Below, piece by piece: positions 1 to 9,060 of a DNA stretch of 64,000 bases. Each line of letters starts with the position of its first letter. The stretch's first letter is position 1. The notes under the pieces are model-generated. The model was not told where the DNA came from. It did no database searches and worked only from the letters and a program-made list of their open reading frames with translations. This DNA comes from VXPQ01 sp964608315. GTDB lineage: Bacteria > Bacteroidota > Rhodothermia > Rhodothermales > VXPQ01. Location: positions 18,411 to 82,410 of the forward strand of contig CAZSNF010000017.1 in NCBI GenBank assembly GCA_964608315.1, given 5' to 3'. A program made the translations under genes and the position numbers.

Positions 1-462
1 CAGGTCCTTGAAGCGCCAACGTTCGGCTTCCCCGGCGCCGGCGGTCCTGGCGGCGCCGGCGGTCCTGGCGGTCCCGGCCAGATTCAGGATAATACGCTCA
101 CGGTCGCCTGGGAAAACCCGTCCAACCTGTTGCACTACGTAGTGATTGAAAGCCTGGCGACGGGGGAGCCGGAGTACATTCTGCCGGATTTCGTCCGGGA
201 GCGATTCGCCGGCTTCCGGCTCGTCACAAGGCCCACCGACGTCAACTTCTTCGATATCAGAATCGGCGTACTCGAAGTCTTTGGCCCGCACCGGGCCATC
301 GTCTACCGGGTCAATAAGGAGTACGCGGATCTTTACGAGAACCGGGAACAGGACTCGCGCGACCTTAACGAGCCGCCGACGAATATCGAGGGGGGTCTGG
401 GCGTATTCAGCGCCTTCAACAGCCGAAGCATCTCCTTCGACGTCGTGTCCGCCGACGAATGA
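1..462 (+). CDS. C-terminal part of a DUF4249-like outer-membrane lipoprotein (5' end outside window)
   Basis: The frame is open from base 1, so the N-terminus, including any signal peptide, is missing; 153 residues are visible. A low-complexity Gly/Pro stretch (GAGGPGGAGGPGGP, about codons 12-25) is followed by a beta-rich tail ending in a segment with NIEGGLGVF about 20 residues before the stop. That ending resembles the C-termini of DUF4249 proteins, Bacteroidota lipoproteins usually encoded next to TonB-dependent receptors. The family call rests on that motif and general character only. The collagen-like Gly-rich insert is unusual. The next gene starts 244 bp downstream on the same strand. 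Confidence 0.5.
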   Translation, partial: QVLEAPTFGFPGAGGPGGAGGPGGPGQIQDNTLTVAWENPSNLLHYVVIESLATGEPEYILPDFVRERFAGFRLVTRPTDVNFFDIRIGVLEVFGPHRAIVYRVNKEYADLYENREQDSRDLNEPPTNIEGGLGVFSAFNSRSISFDVVSADE

Positions 463-706
463 GGCCATTCCGACCTTGCGAGGAGCCCCGTCGTCCTTGC
501 CTGCATTCTGCCTGACGAACAGCGGATATCTATTGTCATCGCGCTTCCGCGCCGCGACCATCGGATGTACGGGATCCGCACGGCCATAACTTGATTCTAT
601 TCCGTCCGGCTTCGCCTTGCCCGCTTGCAGTTCGGCGGCGCATTGCTCAATTTCAGGGGGCGTTGCGCTCCCAAAAACTCCGTAAGGCATTCATTCCACG
701 TATCCC

Positions 707-1906
707 ATGCCCGCTGAACCGGCCCCTCTCAGGTCTTTCGAGAAAGATCTCATTGTTGAATCCTTCGAGTTGTTCGACGTACCCCCGCGCTGGCTTTTTC
801 TGAAAATCGCCACAAAGGGAGGGCTTGTCGGCTGGGGCGAACCGGTCATCGAGGGACGCACCGGCGCCGTACGGGCTGCCGTCGAGGAACTGGCCGAATA
901 TGTAATCGGGCGGCCCGCGAACCGCATCGAGGACATCTGGCAAGTCCTCTACCGGGGTGGATTCTATCGAGGCGGGCCGGTGCTTATGAGCGCCATAGCG
1001 GGCATTGATCAGGCATTGTGGGACATCAAGGGCAAAGCGCTGGGCGTCCCTGTCTATGAACTGCTTGGCGGAGCGGTGCGGGGCCGCATCGCGGTATACG
1101 GCTGGATAGGCGGCGACAGCCCGGACGGAGTGGCGGAAGCGGCGCAACACCGGGTGCAGCAAGGATTTCAAGCGGTCAAAATGAATGCATCGGGCCGGAT
1201 GGCGTGGATCGACAGTCCGCAGCGCATCACGGAAATAGCCGAACGAATGCAGGCGGTGCGCGAAGCAGTGGGGCCGGATATCGGCGTCGGGGTGGATTTC
1301 CACGGACGCATCCATCGCGGGCTGACCCGCCGGGCCATCGAGGCCCTGGAGCCGTATGCGCCGATGTTTGTGGAGGAACCGGTTGCGCCGGGACACGAAG
1401 ACCTGCTGGCCGGTCTCGCCGCGGGATTGCGCACCCCCCTGGCCACAGGGGAGCGGCTCTATTCCCGGTGGGATTTCAAGCACGTACTATCGCATATCGA
1501 CGTGGCGCAGCCTGACGTCAGCCATGCCGGAGGGATCTCCGAAACCCGGCGGATTGCGTCGATGGCCGAGGCATACGATGTAGCGCTGGCGCCGCATTGC
1601 CCGCTGGGACCCCTTGCGCTGGCGGCTTCGCTGCACGTGGATTTTGCATCGGTCAACGCCTTCATTCAGGAAACCAGCCTCGGCATGCACTACCACGACC
1701 AGGCCGGCGTAGAATTGCTGGATTACATGGCCAACCCGGAAGTATTCGCCTTGCAGGAAGGTGCGATGACGCTGCCCGAAAAACCGGGGTTGGGCGTAGA
1801 AATAGACGAGGAGGTCGTACGCAAGGAAGCTAACCGTACGTCCGGGCAAAGCGCCTGGAAAAATCCCGTATGGCGGCTGAGCGACGGCTCGCTGGCGGAA
1901 TGGTAA
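707..1906 (+). CDS. dgoD: D-galactonate dehydratase (enolase superfamily, DgoD)
   Basis: Dehydrates D-galactonate to 2-dehydro-3-deoxy-galactonate in the cytoplasmic De Ley-Doudoroff route. The 399-residue protein follows the Escherichia coli DgoD pattern closely: PPRWLFLKI near the N-terminus, GFYRGGPVLMSAIAGIDQAL at 85-104, metal ligands D197 (VDFHGR), E223 (FVEEPV) and E249 (TGERL), and the catalytic histidines H199 and H297 (APHCPLGP). DgoD is about 382 residues, so the first ~14 residues may be an over-extended start; no strong ribosome-binding site decides it. The gene stands alone: no kinase or aldolase of the pathway is adjacent. Other sugar-acid dehydratases of the MR/MLE group are the main alternative. 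Confidence 0.9.
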   Translation: MPAEPAPLRSFEKDLIVESFELFDVPPRWLFLKIATKGGLVGWGEPVIEGRTGAVRAAVEELAEYVIGRPANRIEDIWQVLYRGGFYRGGPVLMSAIAGIDQALWDIKGKALGVPVYELLGGAVRGRIAVYGWIGGDSPDGVAEAAQHRVQQGFQAVKMNASGRMAWIDSPQRITEIAERMQAVREAVGPDIGVGVDFHGRIHRGLTRRAIEALEPYAPMFVEEPVAPGHEDLLAGLAAGLRTPLATGERLYSRWDFKHVLSHIDVAQPDVSHAGGISETRRIASMAEAYDVALAPHCPLGPLALAASLHVDFASVNAFIQETSLGMHYHDQAGVELLDYMANPEVFALQEGAMTLPEKPGLGVEIDEEVVRKEANRTSGQSAWKNPVWRLSDGSLAEW

Positions 1907-1923
1907 GCCGGTCTTGCAGTCAC

Positions 1924-1993
1924 GCTGCGTCGTCATTCCTTGCCAGCGCCCCCTCGCAGCCCCTGCGCTTTGTGGACTTGATCAGAATATTCC
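1924..1993 (-). repeat. Truncated copy of the cloverleaf repeat (one end only)
   Basis: Seventy bases match one end of the reverse-oriented full element at 55754-56010: the TCATTCCTTGCCAGCGC block, the degenerate GCAGCCcCTG block, and a terminal repeat decayed to GACTTGATCAGAATATTCC. The opposite end and both inner hairpins are gone. It fills the gap between the converging dgoD and M20 peptidase genes, ending just past the peptidase stop codon. Confidence 0.7.
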
Positions 1994-1997
1994 GGAA

Positions 1998-3374
1998 TTA
2001 TTCCGCAGCGGCCAATTCCCCCAGAAAACGGATGGACGAGGCGATACCCTGGCGGAAACGGTCGAGTCCGAAATGCTCGTTGGGCGAATGAATGGCGTCC
2101 GAATCGAGTCCGAACCCCATCAGTACGGTATCCAACCCCAGCGCCTCCTGAAAATCCGCCACGACGGGGATCGAGCCGCCTTCCCGGATAAAGACCGGCG
2201 GGCGCCCGAACTCATCGCGCAACGCTCGAAAGGCCGCCTGCATGGCGGGCATCGACCGATCGACAAGCACCGGCATGCCGCCGTGCAGATCGCGAAAGGT
2301 CAGCTTGATGGCGGGCGGCGTTTCCGTTTCAAAATAACGCCGCAGCATGGCCGCCACATCGTCCGGTCGCTGATCCGGAACGAGCCGCACCGAAATTTTG
2401 GCGCAGGCCTGCGACGGCAACACTGTTTTGGCGCCCTCCCCCTGATAACCGCCGCCGACGCCGTTCACGTCCAGCGCCGGGCGCCCGCGCGTGGCTTCCA
2501 GCACCGAATACCCTTCTTCGGTACGCGCTGAGGGGATGCCTATATCCCGTTTCCAGGCCGCTTCGTCAAAGGGCAGTTCGCGAAACGCCATGCGCTCCTC
2601 CTCGTCGAGATCCCGCACCGCGTCGTAGAACCCCGGCAGCGCAACCCGGCCTTGCTCGTCGTGTAATCCGGCGATCAGGCGGGTCAGCGCATGAATCGGA
2701 TTTTCGACCGCGCCCCCGTACACGCCCGAGTGCAAATCCCTGTTGGGTCCTTCCAGCATCACCTCAACGTAAGCCATGCCGCGCAGTCCATACGCGATAG
2801 AAGGAAGCCCGTCGGCAAACAGCGCCGTGTCGGAAATACACGCTACGTCGGCTTTGAGCAAGTCCCGATGCGTTTCGAGGAACGGCCGCAAATGCGCCGA
2901 ACCGGATTCTTCTTCTCCCTCGATCAGCAATTTCAGGTTGACGGGGAGTTCGCCAGCGGTGCGCAGCCATGATTCCGCCGCCTTGACGTGCATAAAAAGC
3001 TGCCCTTTGTCGTCGCAAGCCCCGCGGGCGAACAGCTGGCCGTTGCGCTCCACGGGCTCGAAGGGAGGCGTTTCCCACAAGTCCAGCGGGTCCGGCGGCT
3101 GTACATCGTAATGACCGTACGCCAGCACCGTCGGACGCTGCGCATCGCGCACATGGGCAGCGGTGACAATGGGGTGCCCTTCCGTTGCGTGGATTTGCAC
3201 CTCGCCGACGCCGATTTCGCGCAGATGGTCGGCAATCCATACGGCAGCGCGGCGCACCTCCCCCGCATAGGCCGGATCCGTACTGACGGACGGAATACGC
3301 AACAAGCGCTTCAGTTCATCGACAAACCGGACTTCATGCTGCGCGGCGTAAACAAGCGCATCGGAAACAGACAT
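1998..3374 (-). CDS. M20 family metallopeptidase (dipeptidase / ArgE-DapE-like)
   Basis: A cytoplasmic di-zinc exopeptidase of 458 residues. Visible M20 signatures are GHYDVQ (H88), the bridging aspartate in ARGACDDKGQ (about 121), the catalytic and ligand glutamates in IEGEEESGS (about 154-155), and a late IHSPNEH. The PPDPLDLWETPPFEP segment after GHYDVQ is typical of the M20 dipeptidase branch that includes carnosinase-like enzymes. A longer reading to 3455 is possible but would overlap the upstream gene; ATG at 3374 removes the overlap and starts directly before the conserved helix. It is the last gene of the minus-strand run from clpX, 56 bp after a lipoprotein gene. The substrate cannot be told. 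Confidence 0.88.
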   Translation of the reverse strand: MSVSDALVYAAQHEVRFVDELKRLLRIPSVSTDPAYAGEVRRAAVWIADHLREIGVGEVQIHATEGHPIVTAAHVRDAQRPTVLAYGHYDVQPPDPLDLWETPPFEPVERNGQLFARGACDDKGQLFMHVKAAESWLRTAGELPVNLKLLIEGEEESGSAHLRPFLETHRDLLKADVACISDTALFADGLPSIAYGLRGMAYVEVMLEGPNRDLHSGVYGGAVENPIHALTRLIAGLHDEQGRVALPGFYDAVRDLDEEERMAFRELPFDEAAWKRDIGIPSARTEEGYSVLEATRGRPALDVNGVGGGYQGEGAKTVLPSQACAKISVRLVPDQRPDDVAAMLRRYFETETPPAIKLTFRDLHGGMPVLVDRSMPAMQAAFRALRDEFGRPPVFIREGGSIPVVADFQEALGLDTVLMGFGLDSDAIHSPNEHFGLDRFRQGIASSIRFLGELAAAE

Positions 3375-3430
3375 ACGCAATCGTGGAAAAACCGGGTATA
3401 TGCAAATACCGGACAGGGCCACTCGGGCGC

Positions 3431-3949
3431 CTACAATTCGCTTTCGTCCCGCCACCGGAGCAGCCTCCAGACAGCGGACGTGTCTTCCCTAATAATAAGA
3501 AAGTTCACGTTTCCATCTCCCCGAAACACATCGCCGCCCTCAAGCGAAATAGTCAGGTTGAAGGGGCGCACGACACGGGCGCGCAAATCTTCCTCGAACA
3601 GGGTTTGCGAAAGAATCTGGTTCCACCGCAGGTTCACCAGCGTTGCATTTTCGAAAAGACGCCGCGTGGATTCAAGTTCCTGGGCAAACCCCCACTCGCG
3701 ATCAACCTGGGCATCGAAATCATAGTAGATAAAAATGAACGAAGAGTCCAGCAACGATTCGTAAAGCGACAGGTCCCGGAGCTCGTAGGCATTCCGGAAA
3801 TTGGCGAAAAAGCCGTCGACGGTGGTGGGATCTCCCAGCAAGTCGCCGAAGGCGCTGCCCTCTTCAAGCGCAGGAGCAAAGGGATTACAGGCCGCAACAA
3901 GCGCGACTGGCGCCAATATCGAAAACATGGCGGGCCACCGTATCCTCAT
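3431..3949 (-). CDS. Small lipoprotein, paralogous to its upstream neighbour
   Basis: Predicted 172-residue exported lipoprotein: MRIRWPAM followed by a hydrophobic segment ending in the lipobox LVAAC (cysteine about residue 20). The mature part begins with an acidic spacer and then an alpha+beta region with a TVDGFFANFRNAYELRDLSLYE stretch split by a conserved aromatic pattern (SFIFIYYDFD). The neighbour at 3961-4563 has the same order (DQVLENLR..., YRRSFADEF.F.P), so the two are probably tandem duplicates of one NTF2/SnoaL-like fold; this is inference from pattern only. ATG at 3949 is chosen because the signal peptide starts there. The gap to the neighbour is 11 bp, so they are likely co-transcribed. 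Function unknown. Confidence 0.7.
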   Translation of the reverse strand: MRIRWPAMFSILAPVALVAACNPFAPALEEGSAFGDLLGDPTTVDGFFANFRNAYELRDLSLYESLLDSSFIFIYYDFDAQVDREWGFAQELESTRRLFENATLVNLRWNQILSQTLFEEDLRARVVRPFNLTISLEGGDVFRGDGNVNFLIIREDTSAVWRLLRWRDESEL

Positions 3950-3960
3950 CGGATCGTCGC

Positions 3961-4563
3961 TTATTTGATGAATGCCGCCTTCAGGTCGCTCCAGGAAGCC
4001 GCCTCGCCCGCCGAATGGTCTGTCCAGCTTGCAATATACCACAAGCCATCCTGACCTTTTTCTATCGACCAGGCGACGCGACCGCGCAGCGCGTTCGGCA
4101 ATTCGGGCCTGCGATGATTGAACGCCAGTACATACGCCGCGTCCACCGTATACCGCTCAGGTCCCGCCGTTTGCTCTATATCGGTCAAGCGCAACTCGTT
4201 GCCGCTGGTAAGGCGAGCCGCCTCCACCAGCGCGCGGAAATAACTTTCCTCTTCCTGGGGACCCCATCCGTTCCAGATGGCAGGGTCCCTGGCCTCTGCC
4301 TCCGCCGTAGGCTGGAACTGGAACTCGTCCGCAAACGACCGGCGATAATTGGCGGCGTTCAATTCGGAAATCGCGGAACGCAAATTTTCCAGCACTTGAT
4401 CGGGCGTATCCGGCTGGAGATAGGTTCCGGTCTCCGTGCCCGGAGGATCCGGCGTACGCGTGGCGAACAAGTCGCACCCTGCCGCAAGCGCCAGCGCGAT
4501 CAGCATGCACGGCAGCATGGCCGGGCAGGAATCAACACGTATCCGTCTCTGGCTTTTCCGCAT
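3961..4563 (-). CDS. Lipoprotein of unknown function
   Basis: A 200-residue protein with a positively charged N-terminus, a hydrophobic core and a lipobox ending ALAAGC (cysteine at residue 30). After a Pro/Thr-rich linker comes a compact domain with DQVLENLRSAISELNAANY and a later hydrophobic strand pattern resembling the downstream lipoprotein. The chosen ATG overlaps the end of the methyltransferase gene by 32 bp; an internal ATG at 4518 (MLPCMLIAL) would avoid this but lose the charged N-region. Overlap suggests translational coupling. Anchoring in an outer or inner membrane is expected; no function can be assigned. Confidence 0.7.
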   Translation of the reverse strand: MRKSQRRIRVDSCPAMLPCMLIALALAAGCDLFATRTPDPPGTETGTYLQPDTPDQVLENLRSAISELNAANYRRSFADEFQFQPTAEAEARDPAIWNGWGPQEEESYFRALVEAARLTSGNELRLTDIEQTAGPERYTVDAAYVLAFNHRRPELPNALRGRVAWSIEKGQDGLWYIASWTDHSAGEAASWSDLKAAFIK

Positions 4564-5275
4564 GCAAAATGAGCCGGGGACTGGCGTTCGAATAAGAATG
4601 TCCTTCGTAGTCGCCGTACGTATGCCGGAGGCGCAAGCCCGCCTTGTCGTACATCGCCCGAAAATCCTCCAGCGTATAGAGGCGTACGGATTCTACGAAG
4701 GACTGTTCGTTTGCGCCGGCGCGAATCGTAATCCGCTTATTGACGCGCCCGTTTTTCACCCAGCGCTGCTGCCGAATGATCGAACCGGCCCGCTCGAACT
4801 GGTCTTCCGGAACCAGGTGTTCGAGCACATAGGGCGCATTGAAAAAATCCTGTACGAACCACCCGCCCGGACACAGCGAGCGGTGCATGGCCCGCAGCGC
4901 GCGCACATGATCTTCGTCGTTCTCGAAATACCCGAATGCCGTAAACACATTGATCACGCCATCGAAGCAACAATCGCATACCGGGTTGCGCATGTCGCCG
5001 CGGCGAAAAAGAACCGTTAGCGCTTCCTGCGCAGCGCGTCGCGCGGCCTCTTCGATGGCGTAGGCAGAAAGATCCACGCCCGTCACATGATAGCCCCGAC
5101 GGGCAAGGGCGCGCGCATGCCGTCCGCGACCGCACCCCATATCCAGTATGGACGCGCCGGGGACAGGCCGAACGATGCGCTCCAGCAAGTCCACCATACG
5201 CTTCGCTTCGTCCTCGTCCCGATCCTGATAAACAAGCTCGTATTCAGGATGATCGAACCATTCCTCGTACCACAT
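4532..5275 (-). CDS. Class I SAM-dependent methyltransferase
   Basis: A 247-residue Rossmann-fold methyltransferase. Motif I is ILDMGCGRGRHA near residue 43, followed by the acidic end of beta-2 (VTGVDLSAYAI), the motif II/III region GDMRNPVCDCCFDGVINVFTAF split around residue 95, and LRAMHRSLCPGGWFVQDFF. This arrangement fits the Methyltransf_25/11 group with small-molecule or unknown substrates. ATG at 5275 is preferred over the in-frame upstream start because it leaves a clean 13 bp gap to ispH. It sits between an isoprenoid enzyme and lipoprotein genes, which does not define its substrate. Confidence 0.82.
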   Translation of the reverse strand: MWYEEWFDHPEYELVYQDRDEDEAKRMVDLLERIVRPVPGASILDMGCGRGRHARALARRGYHVTGVDLSAYAIEEAARRAAQEALTVLFRRGDMRNPVCDCCFDGVINVFTAFGYFENDEDHVRALRAMHRSLCPGGWFVQDFFNAPYVLEHLVPEDQFERAGSIIRQQRWVKNGRVNKRITIRAGANEQSFVESVRLYTLEDFRAMYDKAGLRLRHTYGDYEGHSYSNASPRLILHAEKPETDTC

Positions 5276-5288
5276 GGGATCGCCCGGG

Positions 5289-6530
5289 TTATGGCGCCTT
5301 TTCAGAGGCGAAAGGCGCCAGCACATCGTTCAGGGCGCGGGCATTCTCCGTCCATCCGGTCATCTTGAGAATCACTTCGTCCAGCAAGGCGTCCGGACAG
5401 GAAGCGCCTGCGGTGAGCACAACATCCAGCGGACGGCGGACGGGAAGCCATCCGTTCGTAACCTGGACTTCCCTCGCTTGCGAATCAAAATGCCGAATCG
5501 TTTCGGGAGATACGATTTCGCCGGCGTCGCGTACGAAATACGCGGGCATCCTTTCGGCGCAAAGATCAAGCAAGTGCGTGGTGTTGGACGAGTTGTAGCC
5601 GCCCACGACAATGCCCAGATCGCCCCCTGACGCAATCAGTTCCAGGGTGGCGTTCTGGTTCTCGTTGGTAGCGTAACAAAGCGTGTCGCTGGTGTCTGCG
5701 AAACGATGGGACAATTCCGCCTCGCCGTATCGATCAAGAATGGCCTGCCGAAACAAGCGGGCAATGGCTTTCGTCTCGGTGGCCAGCATGGTGGTCTGAT
5801 TGACCACCCCGATGCGTTGCAAATCGCGGAGCGGATCAAAACCGGGCGAATATTTGCCCTTGAATCGATCAAAGAAAAAATCGGCGGCGGCTTCTCCGCG
5901 AATGAGGCGGGCAAGGTCTTCCGCTTCGCGCATGTCGCGCACCACGACAGTGGGAGCATTCTGGCTGGCGCGGGAAAACGTGGCCCGCAATTCCTCATGG
6001 CGCCGTTTGCCGTGTATGATCACGGTATACCCGCCCCGTCCGATCCGCCCGCTCTTGTTCCATACCTTCTCGACGAACGGGCAGGTCGTGTCGTAGGTCA
6101 TGGTGTCAACGCCGCATTCGGCCAGCTTGCTCTCGACTTCGAGAGAGGTGCCGAAGGCGGGAATGATTACCACATCGTCGGGAGTCAACGTCTCGAACGG
6201 AATCAATTGCTCGCCCGTGGTCGTCCGCAGAAAATGCACGCCCGCGGCCCGCAAATCGCCATTCACGCGAGGATTGTGAATCATCTCCGAGAGGAGAAAG
6301 ATGCGGCGTCCGGGATTCTCCTCCAGGGCCCGCCAGGCAATGTCGATCGCATGTTCGACCCCGAAACAAAACCCGAAATGCCGGGCGATCTTGAAGCGAA
6401 GCGGACCAAAGTCCAGTACGGACGGCGAAAGGTCTCGCTTGCGCGGATCGGCGGCGCTGCGCGCATTTTTCACGATCGATACAATAGAACTCGCGTAGGC
6501 GCCGGGAACGTTGAACTTGCGGGCAGCCAT
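5289..6530 (-). CDS. ispH: 4-hydroxy-3-methylbut-2-enyl diphosphate reductase, long (plant/cyanobacterial-like) form
   Basis: Catalyses the last step of the MEP isoprenoid pathway, reducing HMBPP to IPP and DMAPP with an Fe-S cluster. The three cluster cysteines are visible at about residues 55 (FGFCFGVEHAI), 150 (TTCPFVEKVW) and 285 (DTLCYATNENQ), with HGKRRHEE and GGYNSSNTTHL in between. At 413 residues it is longer than the ~310-residue E. coli enzyme and matches the longer cyanobacterial/plant type. ATG at 6530 is used; a TTG start 99 bp upstream would abut tgt but precedes any conserved sequence. It lies between tgt and a methyltransferase in the minus-strand run. Confidence 0.93.
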   Translation of the reverse strand: MAARKFNVPGAYASSIVSIVKNARSAADPRKRDLSPSVLDFGPLRFKIARHFGFCFGVEHAIDIAWRALEENPGRRIFLLSEMIHNPRVNGDLRAAGVHFLRTTTGEQLIPFETLTPDDVVIIPAFGTSLEVESKLAECGVDTMTYDTTCPFVEKVWNKSGRIGRGGYTVIIHGKRRHEELRATFSRASQNAPTVVVRDMREAEDLARLIRGEAAADFFFDRFKGKYSPGFDPLRDLQRIGVVNQTTMLATETKAIARLFRQAILDRYGEAELSHRFADTSDTLCYATNENQNATLELIASGGDLGIVVGGYNSSNTTHLLDLCAERMPAYFVRDAGEIVSPETIRHFDSQAREVQVTNGWLPVRRPLDVVLTAGASCPDALLDEVILKMTGWTENARALNDVLAPFASEKAP

Positions 6531-6629
6531 GGTTAACGAAGATTGACAAGGGGCTAACTTGTAACGCCCCGAAACGATGCAAGTTCGCCCGAAAACGTCA
6601 ATCCCGGACGGGCCCCGATCGCATCGCAA

Positions 6630-7760
6630 TCACAACCTGCGGCTGACGCGCGGAATGATCTTCTCCTTCCAGGCAAGAAACGAACCGTCGAGAATCGCTT
6701 GGCGCGCCTTGCGCATCAGCGAAACGTACAGAGACAGATTCTGCACAGACGCGATATGCAAACCAAGAATTTCGTTCGCCATAAAAAGATGGCGAACGTA
6801 CGCCCTGGAAAAAGTCCGGGAAACACAGGCGTCCAGGCCAGGGTCGAGCGGCGAAAAGTCGGCGCGCCACTTCCTGTTTCGAATGTTGACGATCCCCTCC
6901 GTCGTAAACAGCATGCCGTTGCGTCCATTGCGCGTGGGCATAACGCAATCGAACATATCCACGCCTCGCGCTATGTTTTCCAGCAAATTGACGGGCGTAC
7001 CCACGCCCATCAGGTAACGCGGCTTGTCGGCGGGCAATATTTCGTTGACAACCTCGACCATGGCGTACATCTCATGATCGGGTTCGCCCACCGAAAGGCC
7101 GCCGATCGCATATCCCGGAAAATCCATATCCACCAGCCGCCGCGCGGACTCCCGCCGGATATCCGGAAACACCGCCCCCTGCACAATGGAAAAAAGCGCT
7201 TGCCTGCATTCGTACAACGGCGCTGTTTCCCCGAATCGCTTTTTGCAGCGGGCGGCCCAGCGCAGGGTCATTTCGTGCGAGGCGCGGGCGTATTCCCGGG
7301 ATACGTCCGCCGCCGGACACTCGTCGAGGACCATCATGATATCCGCCCCGATGCTGCGCTGAATATCCACCGCCGATTCCGGCGTAATAAAATGCGACGA
7401 ACCGTCGAGGTGACTGCGGAAGGCCACGCCCTCCTCGCTCAGCGTCCGGCGACTGGCCAGCGAAAAAACCTGATATCCCCCGGAATCCGTCAGCATCGGG
7501 CCGGGCCATTCCATGAAACGGTGCAACCCGCCCGCCTCTTCGATCAGCGACGTCCCGGGACGCAAGTACAAATGATAGGCGTTCCCCAGAATAATCTGCG
7601 CCCCCACTTCCTCAAGCAGCGTACGCGAATCGACGGCCTTGACGCTGCCGAGCGTACCCACCGGCATGAAAACCGGGGTCTGGATCGGGCCGCGGTCGGT
7701 TTCAATCTGCCCGGCCCGCGCCGCCGTACGGGAATCCCTGCCGGATACGGAAAATCGCAT
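6630..7760 (-). CDS. tgt: tRNA-guanine transglycosylase (queuosine), lacking the usual zinc ligands
   Basis: Exchanges guanine-34 for preQ1 in GUN-anticodon tRNAs. The 376-residue protein has the base-binding aspartate D92 (MLTDSGGYQVF), YLMGVGTPVNLLE at 249-261, and the nucleophile D271 in VDMFDCVMPTRNGRNG. The structural zinc site of bacterial Tgt (three Cys and one His near the C-terminus) is absent: the aligned positions are L309, A311, S314 and Q340, although the surrounding FSPLDP and TFSRAYVRHLF are conserved. I recall other Bacteroidota enzymes also lacking the cysteines, so this may be a lineage trait. The AI-2E permease gene ends 7 bp upstream, so the two are surely one transcript. 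Confidence 0.95.
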   Translation of the reverse strand: MRFSVSGRDSRTAARAGQIETDRGPIQTPVFMPVGTLGSVKAVDSRTLLEEVGAQIILGNAYHLYLRPGTSLIEEAGGLHRFMEWPGPMLTDSGGYQVFSLASRRTLSEEGVAFRSHLDGSSHFITPESAVDIQRSIGADIMMVLDECPAADVSREYARASHEMTLRWAARCKKRFGETAPLYECRQALFSIVQGAVFPDIRRESARRLVDMDFPGYAIGGLSVGEPDHEMYAMVEVVNEILPADKPRYLMGVGTPVNLLENIARGVDMFDCVMPTRNGRNGMLFTTEGIVNIRNRKWRADFSPLDPGLDACVSRTFSRAYVRHLFMANEILGLHIASVQNLSLYVSLMRKARQAILDGSFLAWKEKIIPRVSRRL

Positions 7761-7767
7761 GGCCGAA

Positions 7768-9030
7768 TCAGGGCATGACGTCCACTTCGGCGTCCTTCAG
7801 CTCGAACCGGATATGCTCCCGATAGGTCCTGTACGCGGCCATGAGCAGCGCCGTAACGGGAACGGCGATCAGCAATCCTATCCACCCCATGAAATGGGCG
7901 AAAATGAAGAGCGAAAGGATGATCAGGACAGGATGAAGCCCCATCTGCTGACCCATCACGTTCGGAACCAGCACGGCTTGTTCGAGAATGGACTGCCCCA
8001 TCAGCACAGCCACGATCTTGAGTACGTCGATATACCAGGGATCGCCAAAAAACAACCCGATGCCTATCCCGACGATATTCGTGACGATGATGCCGATATT
8101 CGGAATCAGATTCAGGAGGCCGCCCACGATGCCGATCACGAGGGCGAACGGAACGTCCAGAAGCATGAGCGCGACGGTCACGTTGAACCCTGCGATGGCG
8201 CAAATGATGAGTTGGCCGCGCAGGTAGTTTCCGACCACCTCGCCGGTCTGAAACAAGTAATCGCGGCGTCCGCCGAGCGTGGGGAACAGCTCGACGAGGC
8301 GCTCCTTGATGTCCGGAAAGTCCTTCAGCAGGTAATAATGAACCACCGGCAGCACGGCGATCAGCGCCACCGCGCCCAGCACCGTGCCGATCGAGTGCAT
8401 CACATACTGCAAGACATTCGGAATGCTCGTGGCCAGCGTTGTGGCCTGTTCCTGCAAAAACGTGGTCAGGTCCCGCACGATTTGCTCCCGATCCACGCCC
8501 ACCCTTTCGAGGTTGTCCAGGAGCGTAGCAGATTGCAGCCAGGCGCGAAAATCGTCCATGGTGTCCGTCAGGCGCACGAACAGAATTTCGAACTGGGTAA
8601 GCAGCGTAGGCAGAACAAGAAAGGCGAACGAAGCCACAACGCCAAGCAGGATCGCAGTCATGGCGAACGAAGCGATCCCCCGCCGAATGCGAAACCGGTC
8701 ACGGAGCATCGTAACCAGCGGATCGAACAAATACGCAAACAAATAGACGGTCGCGAAAGGAATCAGAATGACGGCAAGATCCTTGAGCGCCCACAGAAGC
8801 AACATCAGCGCGCCCGCCACGAGCAAGGTCCGCACCGAACGTATTTTCCGCAAAGGCCACAACAACACCACCCCGGCGAAAGCGATCAGCGGCGGCCCCA
8901 GAAAATCGCTGCCTATCTGATAGGTCATCCCCAGAAACAGAAGTACGCCGCCCGCAAGCAACGCAATCCGGAACGGGGTCATCCGTTGGGACGGCGCAGG
9001 GGCGTTACTCGTTGGCGATGCGTCGGACAT
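7768..9030 (-). CDS. AI-2E family transporter (PerM/TqsA-like membrane protein)
   Basis: A 420-residue polytopic inner-membrane protein with roughly eight hydrophobic helices: two pairs in the first 130 residues, a long central soluble helix region (about 180-270), then the family core LLNLIPNIGIIV near residue 310 and LHPVLIILSLFIFAHFMG near 375. The family includes TqsA (autoinducer-2 export) and PerM; many members instead move other solutes, so the substrate is open. It lies between clpX (30 bp upstream) and tgt (7 bp downstream), a co-transcribed set. Confidence 0.88.
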   Translation of the reverse strand: MSDASPTSNAPAPSQRMTPFRIALLAGGVLLFLGMTYQIGSDFLGPPLIAFAGVVLLWPLRKIRSVRTLLVAGALMLLLWALKDLAVILIPFATVYLFAYLFDPLVTMLRDRFRIRRGIASFAMTAILLGVVASFAFLVLPTLLTQFEILFVRLTDTMDDFRAWLQSATLLDNLERVGVDREQIVRDLTTFLQEQATTLATSIPNVLQYVMHSIGTVLGAVALIAVLPVVHYYLLKDFPDIKERLVELFPTLGGRRDYLFQTGEVVGNYLRGQLIICAIAGFNVTVALMLLDVPFALVIGIVGGLLNLIPNIGIIVTNIVGIGIGLFFGDPWYIDVLKIVAVLMGQSILEQAVLVPNVMGQQMGLHPVLIILSLFIFAHFMGWIGLLIAVPVTALLMAAYRTYREHIRFELKDAEVDVMP

Positions 9031-9060
9031 GTTTGCGAGGGCTAATGCGACGGCGACCTG

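Noticed and set aside
3375..3455. N-terminal extension of the M20 peptidase
   Set aside because: It overlaps the upstream lipoprotein gene and precedes the conserved start; ATG at 3374 fits better.
6531..6629. Upstream TTG start extending IspH by 33 residues
   Set aside because: The extension is not conserved-looking and the ATG at 6530 starts nearer the conserved region.
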